DNA from: Diprion similis
Taxonomy: Eukaryota > Arthropoda > Insecta > Hymenoptera > Diprionidae
DNA length: 64,000 nucleotides
Direction of reading: 5' to 3'
NCBI RefSeq assembly: GCF_021155765.1
Contig: NC_060112.1
Coordinates: 7,130,001-7,194,000, forward strand
Shown here: positions 13,101 through 26,572 of the stretch, piece by piece
Numbering within the stretch: the first letter of the stretch is position 1
Layout of the letters: each line of letters starts with the position of its first letter
Made by a program: the position numbers and the translations under genes
The notes under the pieces: model-generated
Databases searched by the model: none
What the model was told of the DNA's origin: nothing
The model's input: the letters and a program-made list of their open reading frames with translations, nothing else

Positions 13101-14264
13101 GAGTTGAAAACTGTGCGTCAATGTGTAAATCGAGGAACAAAATTGGAAAATTAATCCTGATTAGTCTCGTGGAACTAAGACCGAGCATCAGGATTTGCGA
13201 TTGGATAAAAATTAAGGGGAAATATTAAAGCCACTCTTCGTTATTTGACAGATTCTTTTTATAATTTATAATCGTATATAATTGCTGGCTGGTGGACTCG
13301 AGAATCGTCACAAATAGCTTCTCGGCATTTCCGTTTAAAGCGATATTGTTGTTGAATGTATTATGTAAGTGAGAGGTGCAGGAGATTGAATTCAATGAGA
13401 CAACGAAAAAGACGAGACCATAGACATTGCGGATAGGAAAATGGTCGTTGAAGAAAAATACGTAAAATTCGAGAACGAGTCAAACAGTCTTTCTTTCGAT
13501 AAACGTTCGCTTCGACGTTCAATAATACATATTGCGATGACGTTTGCCTCGCAAAGTTCTTCGTATTCTTTACTTTAGAGACTCGGTTATATTACAACAA
13601 TATTCACGCTGTTTTCAGACACCGGAAGTCGCGATTCACCTTAAGGCAAAAACAAGGCCAGGCTTTTAGACCGTTAACGTCGGAGATTTTGCCGGCAGCT
13701 TGCCTCATTCCACGACCAGTTTTTGCGCAATGCATATAATAGGAACGATGGAATTGAATGTGAGAAATTATCCCACGCACCTGCGCGCGATTCCAGAACA
13801 ACTCCTCCAAAAAAACAAAAAGTAAAAAACACAAAGTGCGAATAACTTTGGAAATTGGTCAGAGATTAGACTTATTTTTCTATTTTCCTTAAGCGTTACC
13901 TTGTCGAAATTCAAATCTAAATTACAAACAGGATATCAGATTGTGTCAAATTATTGTGACAGTTTATATTTTCGATTAGACGATGAAAGAATGAGAAGAA
14001 AAGGAAATAGCTCCTTCCAAATTAAATATCCTTAATTGTTTTATTGGACCGTTAAAGTCTTTTCGCGCAAGGTTTAGAGGTGAAATGTATTTTTAATCCC
14101 GCGAGCGTAAAACAACAAGAGTATCGGCTTGGGCAGGCATGAGATGAATCGAAAATAGATCATCAATGTTGAAGGTGTATATATTTCAGACCCATCATCA
14201 CAGGTATTTTACGCTTGCACGAACGATCTATCACGAAATTCGATTTTCTTGCTTAAATGGCGTG

Positions 14265-14295
<31 letters not shown>

Positions 14296-14636
14296 GGGTT
14301 CGTTGTCGTCTTTATACTCGGTGCTACGAATTGATCGATCGATAAAGTTCGCGTGCGAATAAAATTAAGAGATTTTGTACGGAAGAATGAGAAGGCGAAG
14401 AATTGATAGAAAGATTGAAAGTTCTCAAGATAGAGTTCAAGGAGAAGGAGGAGGTGAAAAAAATTCATCGAATTAGATTTCAGTGGTTTTTTTTTTTTTT
14501 TTTTTTTTTTTATAAACAATAGCACTGTATTTTGGGTATGTATAGGTTAGTGATTACTTTTTTTTTTTTTTTTTGTTGTATCTTATTCCTCTTCTTCATG
14601 CCTCAATAATAGTAATTGTTATCGTTATTGATTATT

Positions 14637-14712
14637 CTTATTATTATTATTATTACTGATATTATTATTATTATTATCATTATTATCATCATCATCATCA
14701 TCGTTATTACTA
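14637..14712. repeat. ATT/ATC microsatellite tract
   Basis: Imperfect (ATT)n and (ATC)n, one of many such tracts from 14.6 to 17.8 kb on both strands. They create long poly-Ile and poly-Val frames that are not genes. Confidence 0.9.
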
Positions 14713-15124
14713 CTGCTACAACTACTATCGGTACGTTTTCTTTTAAATCTTTTTCAACTGTTAATTTTCATCATTGTAGGTGTATCGAATGTAATACGTA
14801 TATGACGATAGGTATAATGATTGAGTATACATGTGTACATACTACACATACAACCGCATATATGTATATATACATATACACACAATGTTGTGATTATTAT
14901 TATTATAATTATACTACTTTGAATTTATCTTTATCGCGTATAATCACCATAATCCTCATAGCGTGTACTTTTTAATCTGTTCAAAATTAAGTCAGTTACA
15001 ACGATGATGATGATGATGATGATGATCGTGATAATGACAATAATTCACTTGTACTTGAATTAGTCGATAATAATAATCACAACAGCATTAATACCGACAT
15101 ACATATATGTATATGTGTATGTAC

Positions 15125-15146
15125 GTGTGTGTGTGTGTGTGTGTGT
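15125..15146. repeat. (GT)n microsatellite
   Basis: About 11 GT units. Confidence 0.92.
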
Positions 15147-16048
15147 TATATATACTGTATAGAGGAGGAAAAGAAAGAAAAATTTTCACCTCTTCTTTCT
15201 CTTCTATTCGTCTTGTTTTCTGTCCTGCCCGCCTCTTGACGCAAAATAAATTCATTACATGCTAATTAAACGATTTTTGCAATAGATTTTCCTTTATTTT
15301 TTTTCCTTTTTAGTTTTCATACGACATCGTTATTATATTCATCCTCATTATTATTATCATCGTTTATTGTTATTACCGATGTTTCTCATGTGTCTATAAT
15401 ATTTGATACATCGATAATACATAAAAATAAGAGAAAAATTCACCTTATTCTTCAACGTATACATACGTTGCAGCTACGATGATAACGATAGTAATGATAA
15501 TAACAACAATCGTTGCACAATTTCGTCTCTCCTTGCCGTACGATCTTATAGCGCTTTTAATAATAATAATAACAACAATAATAACAGTAATAATAATAAT
15601 AATTATTATAAACACATGTATAAATATAGACACGATAAAATCTATAACATAATATTACATTTTACCACATAATTAAAAAGTACGCACTAATTAGTTATGT
15701 TTACTGAGATCATACTAATACATCACAGGGTTACATTAATATTTAATAATAATTATTATTATAAGTTTATGCATTTTTCTTATTTTTTATTTACGGTTCC
15801 TTTTGCTGGGTTTTTAGTGATTACTTTTTTCTTTTTTTTTTTTTTAATATTAAAATTTTTTAGCTCACTCAAATTTTCCCTGATCAAATTTGTTAATCGA
15901 AGTCTTCATAATAAGTTGGGAAGAAAATTTTGTAGGTATATACGGTTTGATTTTACGAGAGGTAGAGAAGAAAAATAATTTCTTTTTCTTCACTGTAGCA
16001 AGAGAAAGAAAGTTCTCTCGTTTTTGTACACTTCTCTCTCGGATGCTT

Positions 16049-16054
<6 letters not shown>

Positions 16055-16081
<27 letters not shown>
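16055..16081. repeat. (GT)n microsatellite
   Basis: About 13 GT units. Confidence 0.92.
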
Positions 16082-16082
<1 letters not shown>

Positions 16083-17951
16083 TCAACATATCGTTATGTT
16101 GTATGGGTAAATGGTTCTGATTTAATTTTTCCATGTTTCTCAGTGTATTTTCAGAACTTGAAATGATTCTAATTCGTGTAATATATTCGTTGTATTTACA
16201 TGTGTTTTCAGATTTTTTCGAAGAAGAAGGAAGGGTGAGGAGAGAGGAAATTCACAACTCGCTGAAAATTTCGGGGTATGTATTATATAATTCACATACT
16301 TACAATTGTATTCATTTGAATTAGAGAAGAAGAATATGGAGAACCGAAGACGAAGAAGAAGAAGAAGAAGAAGAAGAAATAGAAATTTAACAAAAATCTT
16401 GGTTAATAACATGTGACACAATTTTATGAATTCTTTTTTTGAATTTTCATAGTTTAATTATTTTATTTGCGTAGGTAATATATCTTTTATCAAACAACTC
16501 GACAGTTTCACATTGTTTTCATCTGTTTTTCTTTTCCATCAGTTAGAATAATGAAAGAAATACTTTCGTTAAACTTTGAACGATTCGATCAGAAACAATA
16601 ATAATTTCTCTGTGAACGTCAAAATTCGAATAAAAAATTCTCCTAAGATTCGGACATTTATAAAATAACATTCAAATCTCGCACAAATTCTAAATTCGTT
16701 CAGTTCTGTAAAATTTGTACCCTCGTTAAAATTCCGTTCCACTAGTTTTATTTATTTCGGTTAAATAAGCCGACTTTCGTTTCATGGTATCGATGTTTGA
16801 GAACAGATCGAGATATTTTGGTTTCACGTCGATCCCATCTCAAAATCGAATTTCAATTTACTCTGTCGTGAAAAATTAACCAAACAAAGAAAAAAAAAAA
16901 AAAAAAAAAAAAGTTGGAAAACAAAATTCTTTCAAGCGATATTTTTCTTCTTCTTCCTCTTCTCTATTTTCCGTTTTACGTATTTCTGTGAGTACTTGTG
17001 TATAAATATACGTGAGTGGTATTGGAGTATACAAACAAACGATTAATTAATATATTATATTATATAAATTTTATCACTATGTCATTATTTTTATTTTTAC
17101 TATTTTTTTTTTCGTTTTCGTTTTTTCTTTTCTTTCTTATCTTGGCAATCACAAAAATTGCCAATAATATTTGCCTATACCCTACTCATATTATTGTTAT
17201 TATAATTCTTATTATTATTATTTCTTTTACATATACATTTGTTTCATAATTCCATCTAAGAGAAAAAAAAACAGAACCTACATGTAGAACGTCAGAGAAA
17301 AAAAAAAAATTGAAAAAAAAGAGAACGGAACGCAAAACGACGTTAAACGGAAGAAGAAAATTCATACTGACAGTAACGACCACAACAACAACAACAATAG
17401 TAGTAATAATAATAATGATGGTAATAACGATCGGCACATTTTAACCGCAATAAATTTATTTACGTTACTCTTTTTTCCTCCATATCTCAATTCTAGGTTT
17501 AATAATTCAGTTTGCGTTGACTTAGAAACAAAACGACCATTAATCAAATGGACATGATATAACTTGACAAAGCTTTCAAGAGAATGAAAAACCAACGAAG
17601 TAAGATTAGTTGAATAAATAAAAAGATACAGTTGCAGTAAAATCATCGATATTTTTCTTCCAATTATCAAGAATGTTCTTAGCCTCGTTATTATCATCAT
17701 CATTACTATTCTCGTTATCGCGTTGCTCTTGTTGTTATTGCCATTAATTATCATCATTATAGTTATAACTAGTACTTGTTATTACTGTTACGTTACATTT
17801 TACCTACACGTATAATATACCATACGAATTATATTGTTAACAACAAAAATTGTACGAACGAGACTCGTAATAATATAATATTTGTATAATTGTAATTAAC
17901 GTTTGACGAATGAATCGTTCTCGGAGGTATGCGTATAATGGCCTTTTGCGT

Positions 17952-17957
17952 TTTATT
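17952..17957 (-). other. Candidate polyadenylation signal of dap
   Basis: AATAAA on the minus strand, about 290 nt past the dap stop and just beyond the (ATC)n tract. It is the nearest good hexamer I found; a longer 3' UTR ending at later AATAAA copies is equally possible. Confidence 0.35.
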
Positions 17958-18016
17958 ATATTTTGGTAAATTTATACTTATCAATTATTATTTCATTTTT
18001 ATATATTTCCATCATT

Positions 18017-18101
<85 letters not shown>
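18017..18101. repeat. (ATC)n microsatellite in dap 3' UTR region
   Basis: 85 bp of uninterrupted ATC, about 28 units, starting 146 nt past the dap stop codon. On the transcribed minus strand it reads (GAT)n. It produces spurious poly-His and poly-Ile frames on the plus strand. Confidence 0.95.
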
Positions 18102-18104
<3 letters not shown>

Positions 18105-18246
18105 TAATTTTAAACGAAAAGGACCGCAGAAAAAAAAAAGATTATTATTATAATATGTTATACGAATAATAATCGTATTTAACCTCTGCTGATATATATA
18201 TATATATATATGTATGTATATATACGCGCGTAGCTGCATTTCTCTC

Positions 18247-18359
18247 TTAGCTGCGTATTTGTCCCTCATTACGGGATATTTTTTCCGGTGGTTCCATCGT
18301 GATGCTGCCGCTCTTCGACGACGTGCCTTTCAACGAACGCTTGCGACTCTTCATAAAGT
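18247..18359 (-). CDS. dap: Gene 2 exon 2: dacapo C-terminus with PIP degron
   Basis: Terminal exon of the dap gene, lying 8.2 kb downstream of exon 1. It follows a GTGTGTTTCAG acceptor and starts with AC, which completes a D codon with the G left by exon 1. It encodes DFMKSRKRSLKGTSSKSG and 19 more residues, then TAA. Across the junction the protein reads QSTITDFMKSRKR (residues 207-219). Q, I, T-D and F fit the PIP degron used by PCNA and CRL4-Cdt2, and K218 sits at the +4 basic position. The second aromatic is Met, so PCNA affinity may be modest. The basic KSRKR run may also act as a nuclear localisation signal. Both splice sites and the frame agree exactly, and gene 1 splits the same motif at the same phase. 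Confidence 0.9.
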
Positions 18360-18619
18360 CTGAAACACACAATGAAAGCCATAATTAACAACGTGCGAAT
18401 CGTTTTTTTTTTTTTTTTTTTAGCATATATATATATATGAACTATCGAAACCGGTTATTCGCCTTTCGTTAATTCTAGTTTGTGTATTTTTTATTTATTT
18501 ACGTGTTTTAACGTTACGTTGCACTAAATACGTTATTATAGACAAGAATATGTAATAATATTTATTTACTGATTATATCTGATATAATATTTTATACATA
18601 TATATATATATATATATAT

Positions 18620-18856
18620 GCAATTTCTTCAAATTTGTTTTTTTTTCACTGTCTTCCCATTTTAATTACACGGCCGGATTGCGATCCCTCCTTTATACCT
18701 ATATATGTATGTATATATTATATATTATATCAGATAGCTAATTATCATTTGAACTTCTCTCCCGATTCAAGGACATGGATAAGGGAGAGATCGCAATCCG
18801 GCCGTGTAATTAAAACAGGAAGGCAGTGAAAAAAAAAACGAGAGTGAAGAAATTGC
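18620..18856. repeat. Near-perfect inverted repeat (hairpin/MITE) in dap intron
   Basis: Left arm 18620-18696 and right arm 18779-18856 are reverse complements with few mismatches. They include a 27-bp perfect core around AATTACACGGCCGGATTGCG. The loop is about 82 nt. The outer ends begin GCAATTTCTTCA on both arms. It lies about 260 bp upstream of the dap last-exon acceptor and is transcribed as intron, so the pre-mRNA could form a long double-stranded stem. It is probably a foldback MITE; flanking AT repeats hide any target duplication. Confidence 0.88.
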
Positions 18857-18929
18857 AAATTGCAAACGTATTTGTTTCTTATCACACGGTATAAAAAATA
18901 TGTCACGTGTCTAATTACAATATACTTGC

Positions 18930-18931
<2 letters not shown>

Positions 18932-18970
<39 letters not shown>
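18932..18970. repeat. (AT)n microsatellite in dap intron
   Basis: 39 bp of AT, about 75 bp upstream (on plus coordinates) of the intronic hairpin. Confidence 0.93.
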
Positions 18971-18973
<3 letters not shown>

Positions 18974-21900
18974 GTTTAAAAAATGAGCCTGCAGTCAAGA
19001 TCAACGCTCGGCGTAACATGTCAAAAGAGAGGGCATCTCGCAATATATTACGTATATCGTATCGTATGACTCACAATCTGCATGACAGGATAAACCTGAG
19101 CTTTCCTCTTTTTTTCTCCCCTGCATAATCTTTTCTCTTAATTACTAAATTACAATTTATATATATATATATATATGAATACACGCACAAACACACATAT
19201 ATGTATATAATACTAATCATGCGTGTATGTGATGTTTTATTTTTAAGCGTCTTTGTTTATGTATTGTAATCTTATCGGTCTTATGTATTATCAATTTATC
19301 ACATATATACGCATAATTATGCGTCGAAGTGCACACGGGTCGACTTTTTTTTTTTAATCATTTTGCTTTGTCAGGTTGTTTTTTTAATTCATCTTTTTGT
19401 ATTTTATACTTATTCAACCACCTTATCGTAATCACAATTATCGTATATATTCAACGGCTAAACGCGGCTCCCACGAACATTATAATACATGTGTGTGCGC
19501 GCATATTTGTATATGTATACACACACAAGCATATATATATATATATATATACGTATGATGTTTATATCGCGTATTTTTTTTTCATTGTGTAATTGCAAGC
19601 CGCGAGTTTATACCTCGCGTTCAAACATTGAAAACACATGTTTGGCACACTCAATTTAATTCGGGTAGCAAAATATAAATTTGAGATAAGAAGAGAGAAA
19701 AGGAAATAAATCAAATCGAATATACGTGAATAAAAAAAAAAAGAAGAGTACATATACATTACACATATATAAGAGAGAAAGAATCAAACGCACAAGCGGA
19801 CAAGAGATAAAAGATTTCAAACTGCAGAGCTAATTAGTCTAATCTACCGATGCATTTTATGTGTGTATATCATTATTATCATACATGTATAATAATATAC
19901 TATATAGTATTTTTTATTCGAACGGTATATAATAAGTATAATGATATACGTATAATCATGACGCTTTTTATGCAAATCGAGTAACTAACTTGCAAGAATA
20001 ACTTTTATATAATGCGAACACAAAATATCCGCTTCTATATCGGAAGAGTGTGAGGATGCAAATGCGTATGCACGGAGTACAGAAAAGACCACTTTCAAGT
20101 CCTAGGAGTCAAAAGTGGTATTTTCTGCGCTGCGCGCATGCGCTGTCGCGGACAAATCTAACATCACGCGACCCGAATCTCAATTTTGAGATTCATGAAA
20201 AAACGCGTGACATACTCTTGTTATATGTACATATATATATAAAGAATCCTACGACTCATATATTTCAAACTTACGCTCATCGTCAGCCCGAAAAGACCGA
20301 GTTCGCTTCCTCCTTACACAATATACTATTCCACACTGTAGGTTTTAACATTTCGTCTAATTTCTCTCAACTTTATACTTATAGAATTAGATGTTTCCTT
20401 TCTTTTTCGACCCTGCTTATTATTGTTATTATTACAACTATCAAATTCGTGGGGGAAATTTATTTGTTCATCACGCGAAGAGGGTGAGCCTCACCCACCG
20501 CCATTCCTCTTCTCTTTCAATGCATCGTATTCGTCATTCAACGGTCGCGTGTCAGTCACACGGTTATAGTAGACGTTCGATTCTCTGTTGCGTGCCCCCC
20601 TCATTCAGACACACGTGCAGTCGTAATACGCAAAGAATCGAGCTCTTCTATTTGTGTGTGTGCGGGTGTGTGTTATACCGTCGAATCACAGATGCGTGGT
20701 GTATATAAGGGAGGGTGAATCACGTGCAGAGAAATTTACCCCCTCGACATATGTGCAGCTTACATATACGTATGTATGTGTGTTTGTACGGTGATTCAAC
20801 AAAATGGACTATTTTCTTTATTCTCAATGTCACACGTTCAATAGTTACGGTAATGTGAAATAAGGTGTCTGTTAAAGTACGAGCCATTAATATTTAGAGG
20901 TTCCTCTTCCCAGTTTTCAATTTTTCCTGGATTCATTGAACATGGGAAAAATTTACGAAACTGAAACTAACGGCCAGACGCTTAGAAATTTTTTGAAATA
21001 GTAAAATGCAGTCCAGTTTTAACTTCGAAATTCTATAAAAATATTTGGGGTTTAAGGTACTTCACAAAAATTTGATTTGCCGACTCCGATACCTTATTCG
21101 AATGAACATTACACCCTTTGACTGCGAATTCTGGCTGCTAGCTTCAGCCTCATGAAAATTTTTTTTTGTTACTTTTGAATTCTATACCTCGCTAACGGGT
21201 GAAAATACAGAAATCCTCAAAACATATTTTTGTTGAGAATTGAATGCTCTATAGAAAAACTAACTAATACCTCAGTCGGTATATGGTGAAACTATACTCG
21301 TCCAAAAATTATTCAATGGCAAACTTGAATTCATACAAAATTTTACTTCATTCTTTTCTTTTCAGATTTTGTTAAAACATAATTTTCCATGAAAAATTTG
21401 TCATTATAATTAAATAATGTGATTGGATGAAGGAGGGAAGAAACGACTAGACTCTTATACAAGATTACATATAACTACCTGAACATATATAACTGCCTGA
21501 ACTTTTCTGAAAATTGACTTCAAAGTATCGTTTACGAAAGCATTGATGGATGCGCGTCGTCTGTTTAGCTTTCGACCTTGTTTCAGTTCGGGTAAAATTA
21601 CGATTTCACGCCGAACGGTTTATTCCGGTTCTGCTCCAACGCAAAAAAAGACGTCATCATTTTTGAAGATTATTCAACTATCCACTGCACTATTATATTG
21701 GAGACAAAAAAAAAAACAAAAAAACAATGCAAAAAACTGGAGAATATGTGTACCTTTTTTTTTAAATATTAATATACTGCTTAATTGAGAAAAGTTACAT
21801 AGATGCTGTGAGACTTGAGCTATGAAAATCCAAGACTTTTGGAAGAATTTTTATTACGGTAAAAAACTAATGCTTCAGAGTGTATGGACCATGTTCCGGT

Positions 21901-22542
21901 GAAAAAATTGCACACATATATTTACATCTGTTGTCCGGATTTGAAACAGTCTAACATTGAAGATTGCTTAATATTCGACGCAATATTAATTCATACGATG
22001 TACAAAATATCACGTCTGATCTATAGACGGGAAAAGGATTGGAGGGCAGTAAAAGGGTGTGTGTACTTTTCTGTATATATAGCAGTGTGAACCGACGTGC
22101 ACGTAGAATAAGAGAATGTTCAGGGTTAACCCCGCCGATCCCTAGTTCCATATTCGACACGCGATATACCGGCAAGCAAGTAACAGCTGACCGCTTTCTA
22201 GTCCTCCTCCTCGCCCCATGCACACCACCACCATCACCACCTCCACCTCCATTAAATGCCTCGGACACGCAGCAAAGAGAGAAAACCGTTACACGAGTGA
22301 AAAATTCGAATTTCGAACGGTCGCTTACTGGGAGAACGGCGAGCGAGCGAATCCGAGACGCGTTCTTCGTGCTTGTTATAAACTGACGCTATAGTTTACG
22401 GGCTGCACACAACGTAACGTGTAACGTGACGTATTCAACCGTGCGTCGTGTTTATTGTCTTTATAAACCGTCTGCATCCGCGGCATCGTCGCTCTCTTGT
22501 AGGTACATTTGTTTATTATTTATCTCGCACATGTGTGCAAAT

Positions 22543-23189
22543 GGGGCGGGGTTGAAAATCCAAATTTTAGAAGTTTCGAAAGCACCATATTCCGATTTTT
22601 TTTAGCGGTTAAACTTCAAGCAAAGAAACCAAACTTTGACGAAACAACAAAGTTTCGGATGGTCCAAAACCCGAAGCTTAATCTTTCGAAAGGACAAAAT
22701 ACTGAAGGGGCGTAACTCGGACAAGTCAAAATTCCGAAAGTGCGGAAATGAGAAAATTTGAAAACTTGAAACATCGACATTTCGCATGATTGAATATTTG
22801 CAGTTCTGTGATTTCTACTTTGGAGGAATAATACCACTTTGATTTAGATTTTCGGTATTATACGATTGGAATCCTGGCCATTCTGATTTTCGGTTTTCTG
22901 ATTTTTTACACCCACTCGTTCAGTAAACTATGCTGTGTGAGTATATTTTAATTTTCGAAATTTTACTCTATCGAAACTTTATTTTTAGGAATTTTCCTCC
23001 ATCAGAACATTACGTTGCGAAACTTTGCTCTATCGTAATATGAATTTTCCTAATCTTGCATTTCGGAACTTTGAGCCGTCGACTTTCGGTATACCATTCG
23101 AAATTTTGTTGGTTCGTGAAAGTTTCCACCAAACCATTCGAAATTAGGCGCTTTCGAAACTTTTCAAATCGCAACTTCAACCCCGCCCC
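22543..23189. mobile_element. hAT-like non-autonomous transposon (MITE) with 8-bp TSD
   Basis: Terminal inverted repeats start GGGGCGGGGTTGAA on both sides, and AAGTTTCGAAAGC is shared about 30 bp inward. The 647-bp element is flanked by an exact 8-bp direct repeat GTGCAAAT (22535-22542 and 23190-23197). The 8-bp duplication points to the hAT or P superfamilies. The interior is quasi-repetitive with TTTCGAAA/TTTCGGAAC-type motifs and has no transposase frame. It sits in the dap intron. Confidence 0.85.
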
Positions 23190-26100
23190 GTGCAAATGTG
23201 CACTTTTGCGAATCCAAGTTGCAGGTGATTTCTTTCCCCCGCGCTTGTTTTTTTGTCGTTAAATTCGTCGAGATACGATCAAGAAATTGTTTTATATCGG
23301 ATAGGTATAATTCTCGTTTCGGAAATGACGCTTGTATTATACGTACAAAAGAACGTCATAATGTAACTATCATTATTATCATCATCATCACCATCATCGC
23401 ATAACGGGTGGCGGGGGAATAAAGTAGATGCACGAAGATGAAATCCCGTCGGTATAAATTCGGTGTCAGAATGTTTCGCGTGATTGTACATGCAGTATTA
23501 AAATTAATGTGAATAGCAGGCGGTGTTTGTGTACAAGTAACGTAGCATGTAAACGTAAACAACGATTGAGAGAGAACACGGGAGTCTATTTTTCTTTTTT
23601 CATACACACGAACAACAAACGACGCTGCTTTTTATCGTTAAACCGGCTGTATGCATGCAAATCTTGTTTCGGTTATCTACAATGACTATTTCTGTATACC
23701 GATGCGTGTAATTCTGTGTAGTTATCGTGCACGGCACAACCACATCATCAACGTCATCGTCATACCCATACGAGTATAGTATACGACGAATATATCGTGC
23801 GCCAGAAGTTGTCCTCTCTCTTTCTTTCTCCCCGTTTCCTCGTGTAATATTCTGTATCGGTACAACGCTGTTTTACACACGCATAGAACGTGCGCACAAC
23901 ACGACTCGACATCATCCTAGAGGCCGCAGCAACCGAACAGCAGCAGCAGCAGCGGCAAACGCACGCGACAACGACGCGTCACAGGACAGAAATAGTTGCG
24001 ACGTGTGGGATGTAATGGAGTATAGATATGATATACATAGGTATACATACATGGGTATGATCGTATAATGGGTGCAGCATTGTGTACATACGGTGGGATG
24101 CTTTACCGTTTCAAAATTGCGATCGTAAGGTGGGGGACGAGGGAGAGAAATGTTGATGAGAAAAGAAACTAAACTTATCAGAGACGGAGAAGAGATGGCC
24201 AGATGAAAATACTAGAATGTAAAAAATAATTATGTATCTAACATGTAGTGGGAAGAAACGGAGAAAAGCGCGCGGGGAAAGTGCATGTGAAAAAAAAAAT
24301 CAGGACGTTCAACATCCGATGAGGAATTAATCAATCTCTTTACTTTATTAACGAAGGATATATTATACATATATGTATAATGTAAATATTAGAGGACATT
24401 TGACGAAACGATAAAATGATGAATGTTGGTTTTTTATCACATATTACAGACAAATAAATAGGAAAATGTATATCTACTGAAGTTTTGATAGAAAGCTTGC
24501 TAACCGAATCGGAGTGAAGTGTGCTTTTTTTCTTCATCAGAAATTTGATCGATGGTAATACAACTCGAAGTAGTCAAGCCTCCTCGATCGATCAAAACTT
24601 CAAACACACGTAAGAGAAAATTGGGAGTGTCTTGATTGGCTGTCGATTTGATTAGTTTGCATACCTATTATTATTGCGTATCAAAGAGGCAAAAACAATC
24701 CAGCAATAGTATAAATAACATTAACATAAACAACGTAGAAATGACGACGATGCGATACGAAACGGCGACAAGGACACTAAGCGACAGTGAGAGTTGGTCA
24801 GTACCTACTAAAACACGTATTATAATCATAACGTTACTGCATACGTGCTGCTGCACGTACAAACGTGTATAAGTATGTAAAATTGAGTTTATGCTAGGTA
24901 TTATTCATATAAACACACGTATGTGTGCATTTGAGAGGCCGACGGACAAGGTTGTTCCAATTTTATTTGCCGATTGTTAAGATCCGACACTGCAGTAGCT
25001 GCTTGCTGTTGTTGTTCCTTCGGTGCTCGTAAATCCTCATGTATACACACATGTATTGAAATGTCGCAGATGATACAATAATTTATGCATAAATTGCGTT
25101 CTCGCATGTATATATGTATGTGTGTTCAAACCTCAGATGCATTTATAATACGTATTGGTCATTGCAACATGTTAATTCACGAGGCTGAAATTCACAACGT
25201 TGTAATGTATCGATGCATTTTTAGGAAAGCTCGTCATTGCGCAACTTTGCGACTGCATCTATCAATAAAATTCAGTCAACTTTCATTCGGTATTGAAGTG
25301 TGCTCATATTCTTTCAAACTGAACCTCTTTGAAGTTATTTCTACGCTGCGAAATGTGTAGTGATCTTTGTTCAAACGTTTAGTTTTCTTATCGTTTATTC
25401 TAACTTCAACCTTGCATGAATTTGACCTTCTCCTTCGTTTGTATTGGTAAAAACTACGTCCAAGGCGAAAAAATTTCTCTCTCTCTCATCGTGGCGACGA
25501 CGATGATGTTCTTTGCACAAAGGTTTCTTGGAAAATGGTACTTGAATTATTTTAAACCGGAGAAAACGAGTATAAAACCACATTACTACACTTGTCTCCT
25601 TAAATATGTACATAAGGATTTTTCGGTTCAGTACGTTTTTCAGGTAGTACAACATATGTTGTGTATGACATACATGTTATTCACGTGCAGATTAGAGAGG
25701 ATTGTCAAGAGTGACGAGGACTTTTTTTTTGTATGAATGAAGCGTGGCACGTGCACGTTATTTTTTATATTATTTTTTCAACCACGGGTATAAAAATTTA
25801 CGACACATGACAGTAGAGGTACATGTAGGTTTTCTTTAGGTATATTATAAACAAAATCGTAGAGAATAAAATGAAAAAAGAAAGTAAAAGGGAAGAAGGA
25901 GAGACGGGTTGAAAAATTCTACAACCTGAATTTTACACGTTACTATTCGAATAATTACTTTGTATTAAAAATTTTGATAATCGGAGTATGGATAACAGAT
26001 GGTGATAAATTTACGTTTTACTCTACTATCGGCATTCAGTCACATACTACTGATCGATGCGATAAAAACGATCGAGTCGTTGCTTGTTTCGAACACGAAG

Positions 26101-26572
26101 TAAACATGCAAACCTGATTTTCTCTACATCCATAAAGAATCTACTAAAACGTGATCATAATATATATACATATCTATGACCGCGAAAAAATTCATGCGAA
26201 TATCTTTACACGCGTATAATTATATGCTTTTTTTCGACGAATTTTTTGGCTCTAGTGCTGTCTGAGGTATACTTTACTAGATTGATAGACCGTTGGATTC
26301 GTCGTCTCAGTGTAAAAATTTAAAATAATTTTTCTTCATGCCTTCTATTCATTAATTTATACATTGTTACTACGAAGAGGATCATCAAAGCACATCATCT
26401 TTCTCAACGAAGAAAATGCAATTTTGGCCACAATCAATTTCTGCGAGCAGTTAAAAAATAAGAGAAGTCTATTCTAAACATCCGAAGAACGAGAAGAGTA
26501 TGGAAGGGGGGAGGGAGGGGGTACCGTCCTCGGTCACGATTCGTGCAGACCAATAAAAAAAGAGGGGCTCAC

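Noticed and set aside
14616..14975. 119-aa frame of poly-Ile and Thr
   Set aside because: Encoded by ATT/ATC microsatellites.
17929..18169. Poly-His and poly-Ile frames
   Set aside because: Two frames of the (ATC)n repeat next to the dap 3' end.
24546..24600. TTTGATCGAT...ATCGATCAAA inverted repeat
   Set aside because: Arms of only about 10 bp of low-complexity sequence; expected by chance.
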